NCBI GenBank assembly: GCA_031761405.1
Contig: JASEVX010000013.1
Location: 50,396,227-50,460,226 of the forward strand
Direction: 5' to 3'
Source of the DNA: Serripes groenlandicus
Taxonomy: Eukaryota; Mollusca; Bivalvia; Cardiida; Cardiidae
Length of the DNA: 64,000 nucleotides
Positions 34,400 to 47,399 of this stretch are shown here, in pieces. Position numbers and translations under genes: made by a program. Position 1 is the first letter of the stretch; the number at the start of each line of letters is the position of its first letter. Under the pieces are notes generated by a model. The model was not told the origin of the DNA and searched no databases. It worked only from the letters and a program-made list of their open reading frames with translations.

Positions 34400-35240
34400 T
34401 CCAACGATATATGCCATGGAAACCATTTTGGTTTAATTATGTTGATATTTCTTTTTTCATTTACATATACACTTGTAATATCTGTTAGTAATCTCGGTAA
34501 TACTTATTGTAGAACATTTTAAAAGTTATTTCATTATACGACTTCTCCAGTATTACTATATGGTTCCGAGATTTTTGGACTACAAACATAATTAGCCAAA
34601 TTGAAAGTGTTTAAATTCTAGCGTCAAAACGACTTTAAATGTTGCACTTAAGTGTGTAATCATGCAGTTTTAGTCGATATTGTAAGACTACCAATGTACA
34701 TATATTCTGCCAAGCGTTGCAGGACACATTGAATACTTTTGTTGAGTATGCCAAAACACAAATAAACAATTACGTTTTGAAATTCTGATGTTTTGCGATA
34801 GCATCGGACACACAACTTTGGTAACACTTATAATAAATAACTTATGTCTAAGCGTGTTTGGTTATGTATGGAACAAGACACTGACAATAGCATGTAAAAC
34901 GGTTTTCTATTAGCTATAAATATAACTACTGGGTATCTGCATCGCTCATATGTAGCTTCTTTGTCTAGTTTATTTAATTGTTTAATGAGTGAAGACGGTA
35001 GATATAGGGAAATTCGAAGGTAATACCGTATACGTTTATTTTTTTAATCTTATGTAGAATAAGATAGATTTGACCGTTTTGTAACAAAAAACACATTGTT
35101 TCCAACGACTAATTTTCCAGTATTTAAATTGTTTTCAAATATCGTCTTCAGCACATGCAACAAATTTAGTAAGCTGGAAAGAGTTAAGAAAACCAAAGTG
35201 AAAATATTCTTAATTTAATATCTAAAATAAAATAAATTAA
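34400..35240. repeat. Segmental duplication A (paired with 53330-54420)
   Basis: Matching blocks in order: AATTATGTTGATATTTC, TATTACTATATGGTTCCGAG, AGCCAAATTGAAAGTGTTTA, TGCAGTTTTAGTCGATATTG, ACTTTTGTTGAGTATGCCAA, TCTGATGTTTTGCGATAGCA. Each has a close counterpart in 53340-53960. No protein frame is shared. Confidence 0.75.
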
Positions 35241-35784
35241 AGTGGACAATTTATACGTTATGATATACTTAATCACGGACGTAGATAAGAAGGATAAGTA
35301 ACTAAATTGTATACTAAAATATCATTGTCCCAATGTTCGTAGTAAGTAAAACTCAAAATTTATTAGACATATGACAATACCAAAGATATTTCGTGGAAGT
35401 TTAAACATTTGTCTGTTGCATTTGATGAAAATATTTGATATTCGATAATCTGTTATTCGTATGAATAATGTCAGTCTATTAATCTTTGGATCAATTATTA
35501 AAATTCAAAAATCACAATACCGGTGTGTTTTAAACCAGTAAATTTTCAAATAACAAAGACATTCCAGTTGTTCATTGTATCTGTTTCTTTAGTTGAGTGT
35601 TTAAACTTTCGGAGTATGTATGGTTTGTTTATGTGCCAAATATGACTTCAAAGTTTTAGTTGTCACAAAATGTGAAAATGTCGACATTTCTCCATTTGAT
35701 ATATTAACCAGATAACAGCTGTACAGATGGAGGTGCTTATGCCTCTGCTCTACGTTCCTGACATAATAATGCATAGTAAATGAA

Positions 35785-36891
35785 TGCACATGTATATACC
35801 AGATCCCTAAATAAGGTGCGGCTTTCCCATACCAAATCTGTATTTGACACTCTAACCTAAGTTTTGAGTACCCATGACTAGTTTACTCATTCTTATCTTG
35901 ACCTTTGTACGTCTGCTTACACTAAAATTCCTTATTTTAATCTCTGAATAGGATGAGACTCCCTCTTATAGATGTACTAACATTGTTTTTTTTAAACATT
36001 TGTCACTATAACAATTCTATTCAATTGAAATCTTTAATTTATTAACTGTTCCAAACTATGAACTTATTTACACGATATTTTCAGAATCAATTTGTTTAAT
36101 TTTCTTATTGGCACATTTAATCATTTTTTTCAAAAAATGACACAATTCTTTGTTATTTGTTTAGTCCTTATAATTACATCCTTAATCTCTGTAACAAAGG
36201 ATATGATTAAGAAGTTTAAAAATAGCGTATGTTCAAATTTATAACTACCACAAACATACAGGCCAAATAAAATACATTTTTTAGAATTTTGGTCCTTAAT
36301 TTCTTCCATGTTTGCTATAGTAGAGAAAACTCACGGAATGTAATCTGGTGCCTTAAAATTCCTATGATGTCATAAGCAGTTAATAAACAACATGTTCAAA
36401 TGTGAAAGACAAAATCAACAACAGGTTTTCTACTAAAACATGACGTTTTTGTTGGTGAGGGGTCAGGGCATGTAGGATTTTCTTTTTATTATGGGTAACA
36501 CTCATAATGTGTCATAATTTCTGCGAGTATCAATTTTGTGAAAGAATTGTAGCATTTGAAAGTCAGGATAACGGGCTTTTCTGATGAAATCATACGACAT
36601 CCGGTTGATCGTGCGCAACAAAGAAAAAACCGGTTATGTGTTTACCTTGGTATTCGTTATAACACGATATTCGTATAACCTACTATACCCACAACATAGG
36701 GTTTACTTGAGTCATAAGAGCAATATTGTTATAAAAATATCACTTTACTCCTTATCTAGATATATGTACGTTGTTTGCATTCAGAACCCGTATTTGAAAC
36801 TCTTACCCTACGTTTTGTGTACCCACAACATATAGATTTGTGAAATTATAAGAGAGATAATGCTGGGAAATGACCAATTTACTCACTTTAA
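35785..36891. repeat. ~120-130 bp repeat units (CATATGGTTTGGTTGAGTCA type)
   Basis: Units run near 35800-35930, 36630-36760 and 36765-36890, and resume at 39770-39910 after an inserted element. A related block is at 54425-54760. The unit contains TTGACACTCTA, GGGTACCCACAGCATATGG, CATAAGAGAGATAATGG, TTACTCCTTATCTAGACC and GTACGTTGTTTACATT. Between units (35930-36630) nothing else is recognised. Confidence 0.65.
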
Positions 36892-37375
36892 GGTGGAATC
36901 ATACCTTTGAAATAACGTCGTTTTTGACGTCAAAATGTACGTTTTTGCGACAATGACAGTGTTGTTAAAGAAATCACCATTACTTCCTCATTTCAATTTG
37001 GATTCGGATAAAATGAACTTTAAACTGAAGAGAATACAATAACCTGTGTGATAATATCAATTTCATACATCTGTCATGACAATTAACGTAACATAAGGCG
37101 ACGTAAAATAGAAATTTCGCTATAATATATTAACAGTAATTTGATTATTTCTAATTTATTTTAAATTCGCCCGAGAGATGTTTTTAAAAATAAAATATAA
37201 CATAGAACACCTATTCATCTATCATTTGCCAAACTTTCAAGCAAGTCTATCGTGTCGATTTTTAATAAATCACAATGGCGTTAAACCTCTTGTGTGCGTC
37301 GTAACGTTCACTGCGGAATTAAACATTGAGACGCATCCAGGGTAATTAAAATGAATACTTATTTTTTCCTTATAA
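36892..37375 (+). repeat. Left terminal inverted repeat
   Basis: It pairs with 39285-39762. Shared blocks from the end inward: GGTGGAATCATACCTTTGAA, ACGTACGTTTTTGCGACAAT-like, GACAATTAACGTAACATAAG-like, TTCGCCCGAGAGAT, TTTCAAGCAAGTCTATCGTG-like, ACTGCGGAATT and TAATTAAAATGAAT-like. Confidence 0.8.
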
Positions 37376-39284
37376 TTATCAATTTCATTCTAAATTTAAG
37401 CTATCTCCTAAAGAATAATGGTTGATAGTATATATGTGTTTCTATTTAAAGAATTAAAGTAATTATGGTCGTAAATAATTTAGCAAAAAACAACAAAATA
37501 ATATTTGGATTTGTCATATGTATAAACTGACTCGTTTACTTTCCTGTTCAACTGTTGTTCTATATATAAAATATAATTATCACACATATTATATGTCACC
37601 CTTGGTTCTTTTAATCGGATTTGAGATAACAGTATACAAATGTTGTTTTCAATATGCAATTTTGAGAATTTCGAAGTCTATACCTGTCATGTAAAGCTTT
37701 CTTGGTATTCTATCTATCCGTGATAATGTTGTTGTTGTTTGCGGCAAGTTTTTATATTAAATTGCAATTTTTGTTTACACAGCTTCACAGTTATGTGTGA
37801 TTAAAAGAATGACCATTACTATCTCACCTTATATTAACATCGATTTGAAGCGAATGATATAAACTCCGTCATGATATATCGTTCACAATTTTTCCTTAAA
37901 TAATTGTAAAGCAAAACTTGGTTTATTTAACGAACTCACTGACTAATAATAAAGTTATTACCTTACGTCTAATTTACTAACAAAACAAATGCCCTAGATA
38001 TTTCTTTTAAAAGAAATCATTAAAATTCAGAACACCATTTCTTCTCCAATTTACTCAAATTTGTTGGAAATATATCGGGCGGACTTTTAGTAAAATGCTA
38101 TGCCGTAATACTGCTGACGTGCGCGGGTACGCGCGTTGTGGAAGTGAAAATGTAACACAACCACCGCTTCTTCTATCTTTCTTTTTTTACTCCATATGTC
38201 CCCGTTATTTTAAACTACCGTTACTTCGTTTTGTCTTGAGAATTGATTTTTCCCTGAACCCAAATTTCAAGACAAACTATCGAGTAGATTTTAAGTAAAT
38301 CATAATGCCATAAAACCGTAGAAGATCACACTTTTGGTCACATGTTCGTACCTAATTACTTGTGTTGTCAACACACTTCCAATTATAAAACAAAATGTAT
38401 CATTACCCGACTATACGCTGTATACAATTTACAGACACCTGTGCAATGACATTGAAGACTCACTACATAGTGCAGACAACGATGTGATGGCCCTCCACGG
38501 GATATGTATGTAGACAATAATAGTGGGTTATTTACCCCATCTATACAGGGAAATATTGTCAATAAACACCTGTATTGAAAAAAGCTCTAAGTTGAATTGA
38601 ACTGCGGAGCTCTGTGAATACAATCAAGTTAAAACTTTCATAAAATCTTGTACATAAGGTTTTCTAAATGGAAGAAAGTCAGATAGTTCTTCTCGATGTT
38701 TGTCATATAAAGTGTTTCCTTAAATAACAAAAGCATGATCGCGGATAGAATAGATAGAAAGCTTTGCATGACAGTTATAATTGTTGAAGTGCTGAAACAT
38801 GCGTTGTGCCTGATAAAGAGAAACGCATTCTGTATTTACTGTTATCTGAAGATACATTACAAAACACCTAGAGTGACAAATAGGAAAGTAATAATAAAAT
38901 ATATTAACAATGTCAATTTCTTCCATGATAATTCTGACGATGCTCTTGTTTGAAGAATTTCGTATCAGAAATGTTGGGTTATGTACAACCATGAAACTTC
39001 ATGTTATAACGAATTACTATTTGATGTTCCCGTATCAGTTTGTGTATGTAAATGTATGTATGTAAATGACGAATTACATGTATTCGAATAAGTGAAATAA
39101 AATATATCTATAAGAACTGCAAGCGACGGTTTGAGACTAATACTAATACATGGAATGTGAAAAAATTATTTAACAGATAAACAGCGAAGTAGATAAGTCA
39201 GTTTACATAAAACATATTTAATATTTAAAGGAGTATAATAGATACAGTTTACCACTTTCGTAAAAGAATAAAATTGATTATTTT

Positions 39285-39762
39285 TATAAAAAATCGGGAG
39301 TTCATTTTAATAACCCTTGGTACGTTTCAATTTAAATTCCGCAGTGTACGGTTTGTCGCGTGACAGAGCTGTAACGTCATTGCGATTTACTAAAGATCTG
39401 CACGATAGATTTTCTTGAAATTTTGGTAAATGGTAGACAAAAGGTTGTTCTAAATTATATAATTTTTTAAAAAAAATCTCTCGGGCGAATTTTTATTAAA
39501 TTTGAAATAACCGAATTACTGTTAAAATATTTTAGCGAAAGTTTCATTTTAACTCCTCTTATGTCACGTTAATTGTCTTGGCAGTTGTATGGAAATTACA
39601 TCACTACGCAGGTAATTTTATTCTCTTCAGTCTGGTGTTAACTCTTTCCAAATACCACTTCAAACGAGAAAGCCATGGTGATTTCTTTAACAACACTGTC
39701 ATTGTCGCAAAAACGTACGTTTTGACGTCAAAATGACGTTATTTCAAAGGTATGATTCCACC
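39285..39762 (-). repeat. Right terminal inverted repeat
   Basis: The reverse complement of this segment follows the left repeat through its length, with substitutions and small indels. The outer ~25 bp are identical. Confidence 0.8.
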
Positions 39763-39766
39763 TTAA

Positions 39767-40070
39767 TCTACATCTCTGTTCGTGTTTTACATTTATAATC
39801 CTTATTTAACAATCTATGTTTTGAGTTTCCTAAGCATATGGTCTGGTTGAGTCATAAGAGAGATATTGGTGGGAAAAGGTCCGTTTACGCCTCCTTATCT
39901 AGACCTGGGTATAAAATACACATACAAGTCCGTTGGAAACTTCCTGGTCGATGCTTCGTGCAGAAACGTTTTACTTTAAAATACACATTTCTTAATGAAA
40001 ACCCTAGCCTAGTTTTCAATTTGATTTGAATACCTAAAATACGTTTAACAAAGGGAGGCTGGAGCCCCGA
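39767..40070. repeat. Continuation of duplicated segment A after the insertion
   Basis: GTTTGGTTGAGTCATAAGAG-like, TACGCCTCCTTATCTAGACC and 'aaagggaggctggagccccg' match 54650-54910 in the paired segment. No gene; the 63-codon frame from 39838 lies in the repeat. Confidence 0.65.
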
Positions 40071-40079
40071 TAACTACTC

Positions 40080-40560
40080 TCTTAATTAACTGTCAGTCAA
40101 GATATAATGCACTATTCCTTACTTACCTGTAACATTTAATCGGTACTGCGCTAGTCATTACTTACCTGTAATAGTTATTCGGTACTTTGCCTGTATCAGT
40201 CAAGTTATAATGTACTTGTCGTTACGTATATGTATCAATTAAAGGATACTTTACCTGTGTCAGTCAAGCAATAATGCACTAGTTGTTAATTGCATGTAAT
40301 AATTAATCGGTACTTTACCTGTGTCAGTCAAGCTATAATGCACTAGTCAATACTTACCTATATCAATAAAACGGTACTTTACATGTGTCAGTCAATCTAT
40401 AATGCACAAGTCGTTACTTACCTGTATCAATTAATCGGTACTTTACCTGTATCTGTCAAGTTATAATGCGCTAGTCGTTACTTGCCTGTATCAATTAATC
40501 GGTACTTTACATGTGTCGGTCAAGCTATAATGAACTAGTCGTTACTTACTTTTAAATAAT
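40080..40560. repeat. 64 bp tandem array
   Basis: CGGTACTTTAC starts near 40308, 40372 and 40436, a 64 bp period. The unit is CGGTACTTTACCTGTGTCAG, TCAAGCTATAATGCACTAGT, CGTTACTTACCTGTATCAAT, TAAT. About seven units are present. The paired segment has barely more than one unit (54915-55010). Confidence 0.85.
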
Positions 40561-40599
40561 ATATTCACGAGTATTCATATATTTTTTAAAGCAACGCAT

Positions 40600-41670
40600 A
40601 TGTTTGAGCATTAAGTCTAGTAAAATGTTACCGTCTTTAATCTGGATTGCTTAACCTTACCACTGTATTTGAGAATTACCATACCAGTGCGAATGTAGTA
40701 CGGATTAGCAACCCCTACCATTGTGTTTGAATATTGTACTCAGGGAACCAGTCTAGTCCGAATCTAGTCCCGATTAAGTACCCCTACCACTGTGTTTGAT
40801 TATTGTACTCAGGGGATCTTTCCAGTCCGAATCTAGTCCGGATTACCTATCTTTACAACTACGTTTGATTATTGTACTCAAGGCATCTTTCTAGTGCGAA
40901 TCTAGTCCGGACTACCTACCCCTAACACTGTTTTTGATTGTTGTACTCGGGGATCTTTCTAGTTCTAATCTAGCCTGGATTACCTACCCCTACCACTGTG
41001 TTTGAATATTGTAATCACGGAACAAGTTTAGTCTGAATCTAGTCCGGATAACCTATCCCTACCACTGTGTTTGATTATTGTAATCAGGAATTCAGACTAG
41101 TCCGAATCTAGTCCGGATTATCTACCCGTAATACTGTATTTGAATATTGTACTTAGGGTACCAGACTAGTCCGAATATAGTCTATATATCTTAACCCTGC
41201 CACTGTGTTTGATTATTGTTTTCAGGGATTCAGACTAGTCCGAACCAAGTCCCGAACACCTACACGTAATACTGTATTTGAATATTGTACCCAGGGTACC
41301 AGACTAGTCCGAATGTAGTCCGGAACACCTACCCGTAATACTGTATTTGAATATTGTACTCAGGGTACCAGACTAGTTCGAATGTAGTCCGGATTATCTA
41401 CCCCTGCCACTGTGTTTGATTACTGTACTAATGGAACCTTACTAGTCTGATTATAGTCCGGATTACCTAACCCTAACATTGTGTTTGAATATTGTACTTA
41501 AGGAATCTTACTATTCCGAATATAGTCCAGACTACCTACACCTACCACTGTGTTTGAGTATTATACACAGGGTACCAGACTATTCGGAATATAGTCCGGA
41601 TTACCTTCGACTACCACTGTGTTTGATTAGTGTACCCGGGGAATCTTTATAGTCCGAATCTAGTTCATGT
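40600..41670. repeat. 69 bp tandem array, copy A
   Basis: Unit: TAGTCCGGATTACCTACCCC, TACCACTGTGTTTGAATATT, GTACTCAGGGTACCAGACTA, GTCCGAATA. About 15 diverged units are present. The same unit, with a measured 69 bp period, forms the array at 55085-55590. Confidence 0.85.
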
Positions 41671-43559
41671 GAGCATGTTTTTATATAATCCCAATTCACA
41701 TTCGCCTTGAAGAAGTAAAACGCTGTAGATACAATGACTTCCATAGGTAATGTGTATGAACTTCGTCTACGTTTTGAATTGATGAAAGTTAAATATCGAA
41801 ACAAAAAATACTTCTAGAGGAAACACGTAATCTGATATGTGATAATTTCCGTGTAATTACACTCGTTGTATTTTTTTTAAATGAGTTCAAATACAACTGA
41901 TAATGTTTTACTGACTAACCGGATATATATGTATATAGACGTCATAGTATTATCGTAACGCAAATGATGAATACATACACAAAAGAAAAACGACATAAAT
42001 GATGGGATAGGATAGTTTGACCCGTCACAAATGTAGTTCCGTAAATTAGGCGTAGGGAATTATTTCATAGGAAGTACTTTATGAAAGGCAAGTCGAGTAT
42101 TGATTGTACCTGTCATCATTAGTTCATGAACTTAAATTCCTGGACATAGTTTAATGTTGAATATATGCTTAACCAGATGATGATTTTTAGTTTATTTGCT
42201 CAGGCCGGTAGGACTCGTAAAATAATTTATAATCAAATCTCTGATAGTGCTGCAAGCAAGGTGCTAACTGCAGATAACGGGGAATGACTCACCGATTACA
42301 AAACCTATTACGTGTGAAAGCTCGAGCTAAAGACTCGAGTAAAGCACGCCTATAGATTATTCTTACAAAGACATCATAGGAGATAAAAAACGGAAATTCA
42401 GTACAATCTTACTGTATTACACATCTCATTGTTATCGGCCACTTTTGTAGAAGCAGCTCTTTTAACTGGAATGTACCAGTAATGTCGTAACGAAGTAATT
42501 TCATAACCGGTGTATTTCCGCTTTAAGGAGCAGACACGATATTCCTAAGTTTTGATTGAATTTAAAAAGAAAATGCTTCTAGAGGGAATACTTAAAATAA
42601 GACATTACCTATACTCGATACAGGAATGAAAACATGGAATCTGATATGGGATATTTGCGTGTAGTTACTCTCTTTATTCATTTCAAAATAACATTTTTTC
42701 TACTAACCGGATGTAAACACATCCAAATGTGACGTCATTGTATGGAATACAGTAACTGTTTATCCTAGTAATTTTGTACGCGGTATATTTCGGTAATTTT
42801 GTACCTTTAAGCTTGTCATTTGAAGCCGAGCCGTCCTGTCAAATGTTGCCCCCCCCCCATTCAAGAAAACAGCTAGCATATCATATCCTCGATGGTCCAG
42901 TTATTTTTACCTATATACATTTATCTATATATTTATTTTTACACGGTACAGTTTAACATGGAAAACAGCTATGTCTATGACCTAGTCTTTGTCAAATTAT
43001 GAAAGTAAGACAAGAATCAGTGGTCTGTTTTACAACATAAAAGGCTATATTATAAAAGCTGAATTGCAGTTCATAATCGACGTCAGTAATAAGTCACCCA
43101 GGGACCTCACATAAGTGTTCTGTCCTGTAATATAGCTGAAATACCACATGCATGTATCTGTTTCCTTAGTAATATTGTTAATTTCATTTTTCTTTTTGAA
43201 ATTGCGTAATTTGTACATTAAAAATTATAACAACTGGAAAACATTGTATCAGAAATATGGAATTGTATTCTATATTCCTGATTGTATAAAATACATTCGT
43301 TATACTTTATTTTACATTCTGGTGATAAAATTACACTTATTTCACAGGGATTTTGGCCATAAACATGTTTTCCAAGACTGAATATCGTTTCTGCAACTGA
43401 TAAAATGAAGTATACTGGACAGATAAATACTTATCATCTATACCATCATTGATGCTTGCACCTTCTGTGTAATATAAATGGGAAACAGACGCTAGCCCCT
43501 TCAGACTTTGGGACAATACCAACAGGCGAAATGGTCATGTTTTCCCAAAGGATTATAGT
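41671..43559. other. No gene recognised
   Basis: A run of ten C lies at 42849-42858. Short frames up to 77 codons (from 43148) have no recognisable domain. A fragment near 43080-43145 (CACCCAGGGACCTCACATAA, ATATAGCTGAAATACCACAT) resembles a decayed SINE tail. Confidence 0.5.
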
Positions 43560-43599
43560 AAATGGTCCCTCTTTTCTTCCTAATGAAGGGAGCTTATCT

Positions 43600-44478
43600 T
43601 CTTAATTAGTTAATTAACCAGATTGCCAGTTGTTGTAAGTCTTTGCTGCGGCATGGATTGGTTAAATTGCTGTCCCGTTGGTCCTTGACTGTACAGGGGC
43701 GATCACTATTGCATTTTAAATAATCATGGCTATATGTACAGTTTAATTTAGAACAATATCTGAAATTAAATTCAAAATAAATTCTTGCCTAAGTTCTTAC
43801 TGGCTTGCTGAGGCAGAGTTGTATTAGGTGCAACTATAAACAGCAGCCAAAGCTCATAGTCTATTTTCACAAAAGATATCTCATGGTCTGCTGCCAGACG
43901 GCGCCTGAATTGTTGGTCATAATTCCTCCAGCCTATACCGCCAGGTTGTTTTGCCCCAAGCCTTATGTTACAGATATATTTTAACAATATCTGACATAAA
44001 CCTGGGTGTGATGCAGTGACAATGCATGTATTTTTTTTTGCTTTTCAGTGGAGTTTTTCAAAAGGAGTTCCCCTCTATTTAGCCTATTTTCGCTGGCTGA
44101 ACGCCTACCAGTACTTAGCAGAGCAGATAATTTGACATACTGAAACTATCTTTGGTTATCCTTTAATTGTTGAGAAACGTGAAAGCCAATCTGACTCTCT
44201 ACACTTTATGTCACATTAACCGAGGCATTGCCCACAAACAGATTAACCTCAACAAAAATGTTACCTGGGGCTGGATCTGTGACTGTCTGTGTTTCCACAA
44301 CCAACAGTGGTCGTGCAGCATCTCCAGAAATATCGATGCCAGACTCGTCTTCTGCTGTTGAAGGCCCAGCCGCCGATGTATTGATCGATGCAGCTTCAGG
44401 CAGCCGGTTTCCACTCGCTCTCCCCTTTTTCGCCCATCCTTTTCTCCCCTTTAGTATTTTCTTTCTTTGCTTTCCCAT
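43600..44478 (-). pseudogene. DIRS/Ngaro-like retroelement gag-type protein relic
   Basis: Several minus-strand frame pieces lie in one order. 44478-44206 encodes a basic start (MGKQRKKILKGRKGWAKKGR) and a Ser/Ala-rich linker. About 44215-44080 continues in the same frame after a stop: SQIGFHVSQQLKD and QYVKLSALLSTGR, like the 'IWxxxYVDLxxLL' segment of these proteins. 43987-43772 in another frame encodes LKYICNIRLGAKQPGGIGWR, NYDQQFRRRLAADHEIS and YELWLLFI, the conserved 'GGxxWxxYDxxFR...LW' block. Downstream a Q/P-rich piece may follow. Stops and a frame change make it inactive. The assignment rests on remembered family motifs. No reverse transcriptase or recombinase is visible. Confidence 0.55.
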
Positions 44479-47399
44479 AACTGTAAACCGTAAAAGGAAC
44501 CCATCATATTAATTATAAACCATAATGAATTCAAAATGAATGTTGCCAAAAAAAACCGAAAAACGAAAACAACAACTTTGTGTCAGTGTGCAGGATGAAT
44601 TCCCTAATTTAGAAACAATTCCATCCTAATCTCTCGGTTCTATTCGAAATAAGTTGTAATTGCATTTGGAAGCAGCCACCGCTATATATATCCTACGAAC
44701 TCATTTCAATTGGAGTTAGTTGGCCTACATCATAACAGTCTGATACTTGAGCAATAATGTATAATTCTTACATGACCATAAGAGCAGCCAACGCCAACCT
44801 AGGGGAGTATGATAATAGAACCATAAGGTTAAATACTCGTTCATGAAAAGGCCAGGCTGCCATTGCATATACAATAAAATGATGAAATTGGCGTTAAACA
44901 ACTCCCAAGCAGCAGGATGCACTTTACTATTCCTGGCAGAATCATTGTCATCTGGGTTTAAGGATATTAAATCATAACGCTTATGCCAAATAACAATTTG
45001 ACAACTGCTCCTTACTTAAAATTTGTTCAAGCCACATTTATTACTTTGAAAAGATAGCTGCCATGCTGCATTAGGAAATGGGTAAAATGAACTTTTACCT
45101 TTAAACATAATTTTCTCCTAAAGCATTGGACTGATATCAACCAAACTTCACAGGAATGTTACTTTGGTGGTCCTCTTTCAAACTATTTACAGATTTAATA
45201 TTATAACAATTGTTTTTTATTGATGAGATTTATTTACAGTGTCCACTCCTAGATTTTCGTTCACGCATTTAATCAAATTTTATCCGATATTAGCAGGTAT
45301 AAATATGCTACTCAGATATCACTCACGTGATTGATTCAAGGACACCTCTGTTCCGTTTTGGAGAAGCAAAACTCTTTTGTACATTATTACAATAGTTTTG
45401 GTTTAGGCCTGTTCGTATTAATCTGTCTATACAAAGTGTGCGTTAAACTAGAAGGATGCAATACATTTCGCTTAACAGACACAAAATGAAAAGTAAAATT
45501 CTGGAGATGAACAACCAGAAATCATTCAAAACAGAACTGTTTTCGTAAATTACACTTCTAAGTTTACCTGTCTTCATTCTGAACATTTATATATTGCATT
45601 ACTAGATTGCAAACGCTGAATGCAATTCAGTTGGTTCAGTGCAATACATAGGAAGACATTGTATGTTCATGGAGGTCAATGGTTGGATTTCCGCAGAGCT
45701 TTTGGGTGATATGATTATTAAAAAAGGTCCATGTGAACCGAATGACATAGTTGGAGTTGGGGTCAATAAACTGTCACAACATCAACAAGAATTGATTATC
45801 ATTTTTAGATGAAAAGTTATATATATACACTTCTGCATCTCCTCTTAACCGATATCAATTCTATTGTTAGTACTTTCATATTTGGATTGTTCCATTCTCC
45901 AAATCACTACGTATAAGCTTTCCAATTTTCGAGGCAATTTGCCAAACACCAGAAGTTCTGACCAATGAACGCAAAGCCTGATTAACGGACAGATGATAGA
46001 TAAGCAATGGACAAGCAATTCCAAAGTGCCTAGCAATGTCACAAGAAGGCGATAATTCATGTTTGCATTATGTAAAGCAAACATCTTTGACTTAAGAAAT
46101 TGCGTTTTTTCTGTATCAACTTTAGAAGTATTTATAACCTTTAAGTTTTATTTGGAAACATTATGTGATATGAAAACAAAAATCCAAATATTTCAATTAC
46201 AAGAAAGTGTAATTCATAACTTGATATATAAGGTATATTTTACGTTTTGTTTAATGTAATTTTATCCCCAACCGAAGGCGGATTAGATATTTTTGGCATT
46301 GTCTAACCGTCCGGCAGTTTGTCCTTCTGTCTACGCATTTGTTAACCATCATAAGTAAATGATAAATGCTAAGATTGCATAACAATACCTGAGTAATGTC
46401 GTTTGTTTTGCAAGAGCTGTTAACTTAGTCAGGTGAGGGTAAACAAATAGGTTTCTTTATCAGAAATCATAAGACCATGTATTTAAATTAAACATAAGCC
46501 AGTCTAGAAGTTGGATAATTTTGCACGGAATTTATCAACATATTCTTCTCTATATATTCCAAGTCAGTTTTGAAATTGAGTAATTCTTCTTTTGTAAAAA
46601 CCTTGAGAAGGCACAGTTGCAATTAACTCTTTATAACAACTCATCAAAACATATTTCTTTTATCAAATCCCAGTCAAGTCTGTCTCCTTGGTCATGTGGG
46701 GTCAAGAAATAGGTCACATGGTCAAATTAAAAAAAAACATGTTCTGATCACAATAGTTTAGGAACTGGTATATCAAAATCAAAATAATGCTTTAAAAACA
46801 CATTACCTTAATCTAAAAAAAAAATGGAATTACTTTTTCCACACCAAATAAACAAGTGGATTACTACTTAGCCTACAAAGTTCAACATGACTTCTACGTT
46901 GACATTGCAAGTCGTTAGGGAAAGGGTAAGATGATCAAGTATCGTTGATTATTCCTAGAAAGAACATACATAGATAATCCAAATCTCTACGAAACTACCA
47001 CGGGTGTTGCCTTCTGACAAATAACGTCCTGCATATAAATCAAAGTAGAGTATTGATTAAACATACAGAAACACCATTGCATGAGAGATTTAATGATGGT
47101 TAACTGAACGAATAGAGGCCCGAGGTAACTGAGTAAATAATGTTTACTTTTGTGTATATCTTTGAGCTAATACAATTGCTGTACTCGTCATGATGCTTTG
47201 CCGTTTTCCTATTACTTATTTATTGATATCTCATGGTGGATCTGTAAGTCTGTACTTTTTCAAAAACAAGTTAAATACAAAAGAAAGAGTAACGAACAAG
47301 GTTCACAGATAAATATGTGCTATCTGATACTCCTGAACCTTTTATACCCTGGGTCTAAACCGGTATCTTAACTATCCCTTATCAACGAACGAACATATG
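44479..47399. other. No gene recognised
   Basis: AT-rich, with frames up to 79 codons on both strands and no domain. No tandem array is seen. Confidence 0.5.

Larger units (their letters stand above)
36892..39762. mobile_element. 2.87 kb element with long terminal inverted repeats, TTAA-flanked
   Basis: Both ends read GGTGGAATCATACCTTTGAA inward and are flanked by TTAA (36888-36891 and 39763-39766). The inverted repeats extend about 480 bp. Paralogous sequence at 54540-54600 lacks the element: its text runs from TTTACTCC directly into TATCTAGACCTCTTTACG, where this copy breaks. This is strong evidence of insertion. The TTAA duplication fits a piggyBac-like transposon; TA duplication by a Tc1/mariner-like element cannot be excluded because TTAA contains TA. 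No transposase frame is visible, so the copy is non-autonomous. The interior 37376-39284 has only frames of 90 codons or less. Confidence 0.8.

Noticed and set aside
44228..44512. 94-codon plus-strand frame opposite the gag relic
   Set aside because: It is antisense to the better supported minus-strand gag-type frame and has only low-complexity content.
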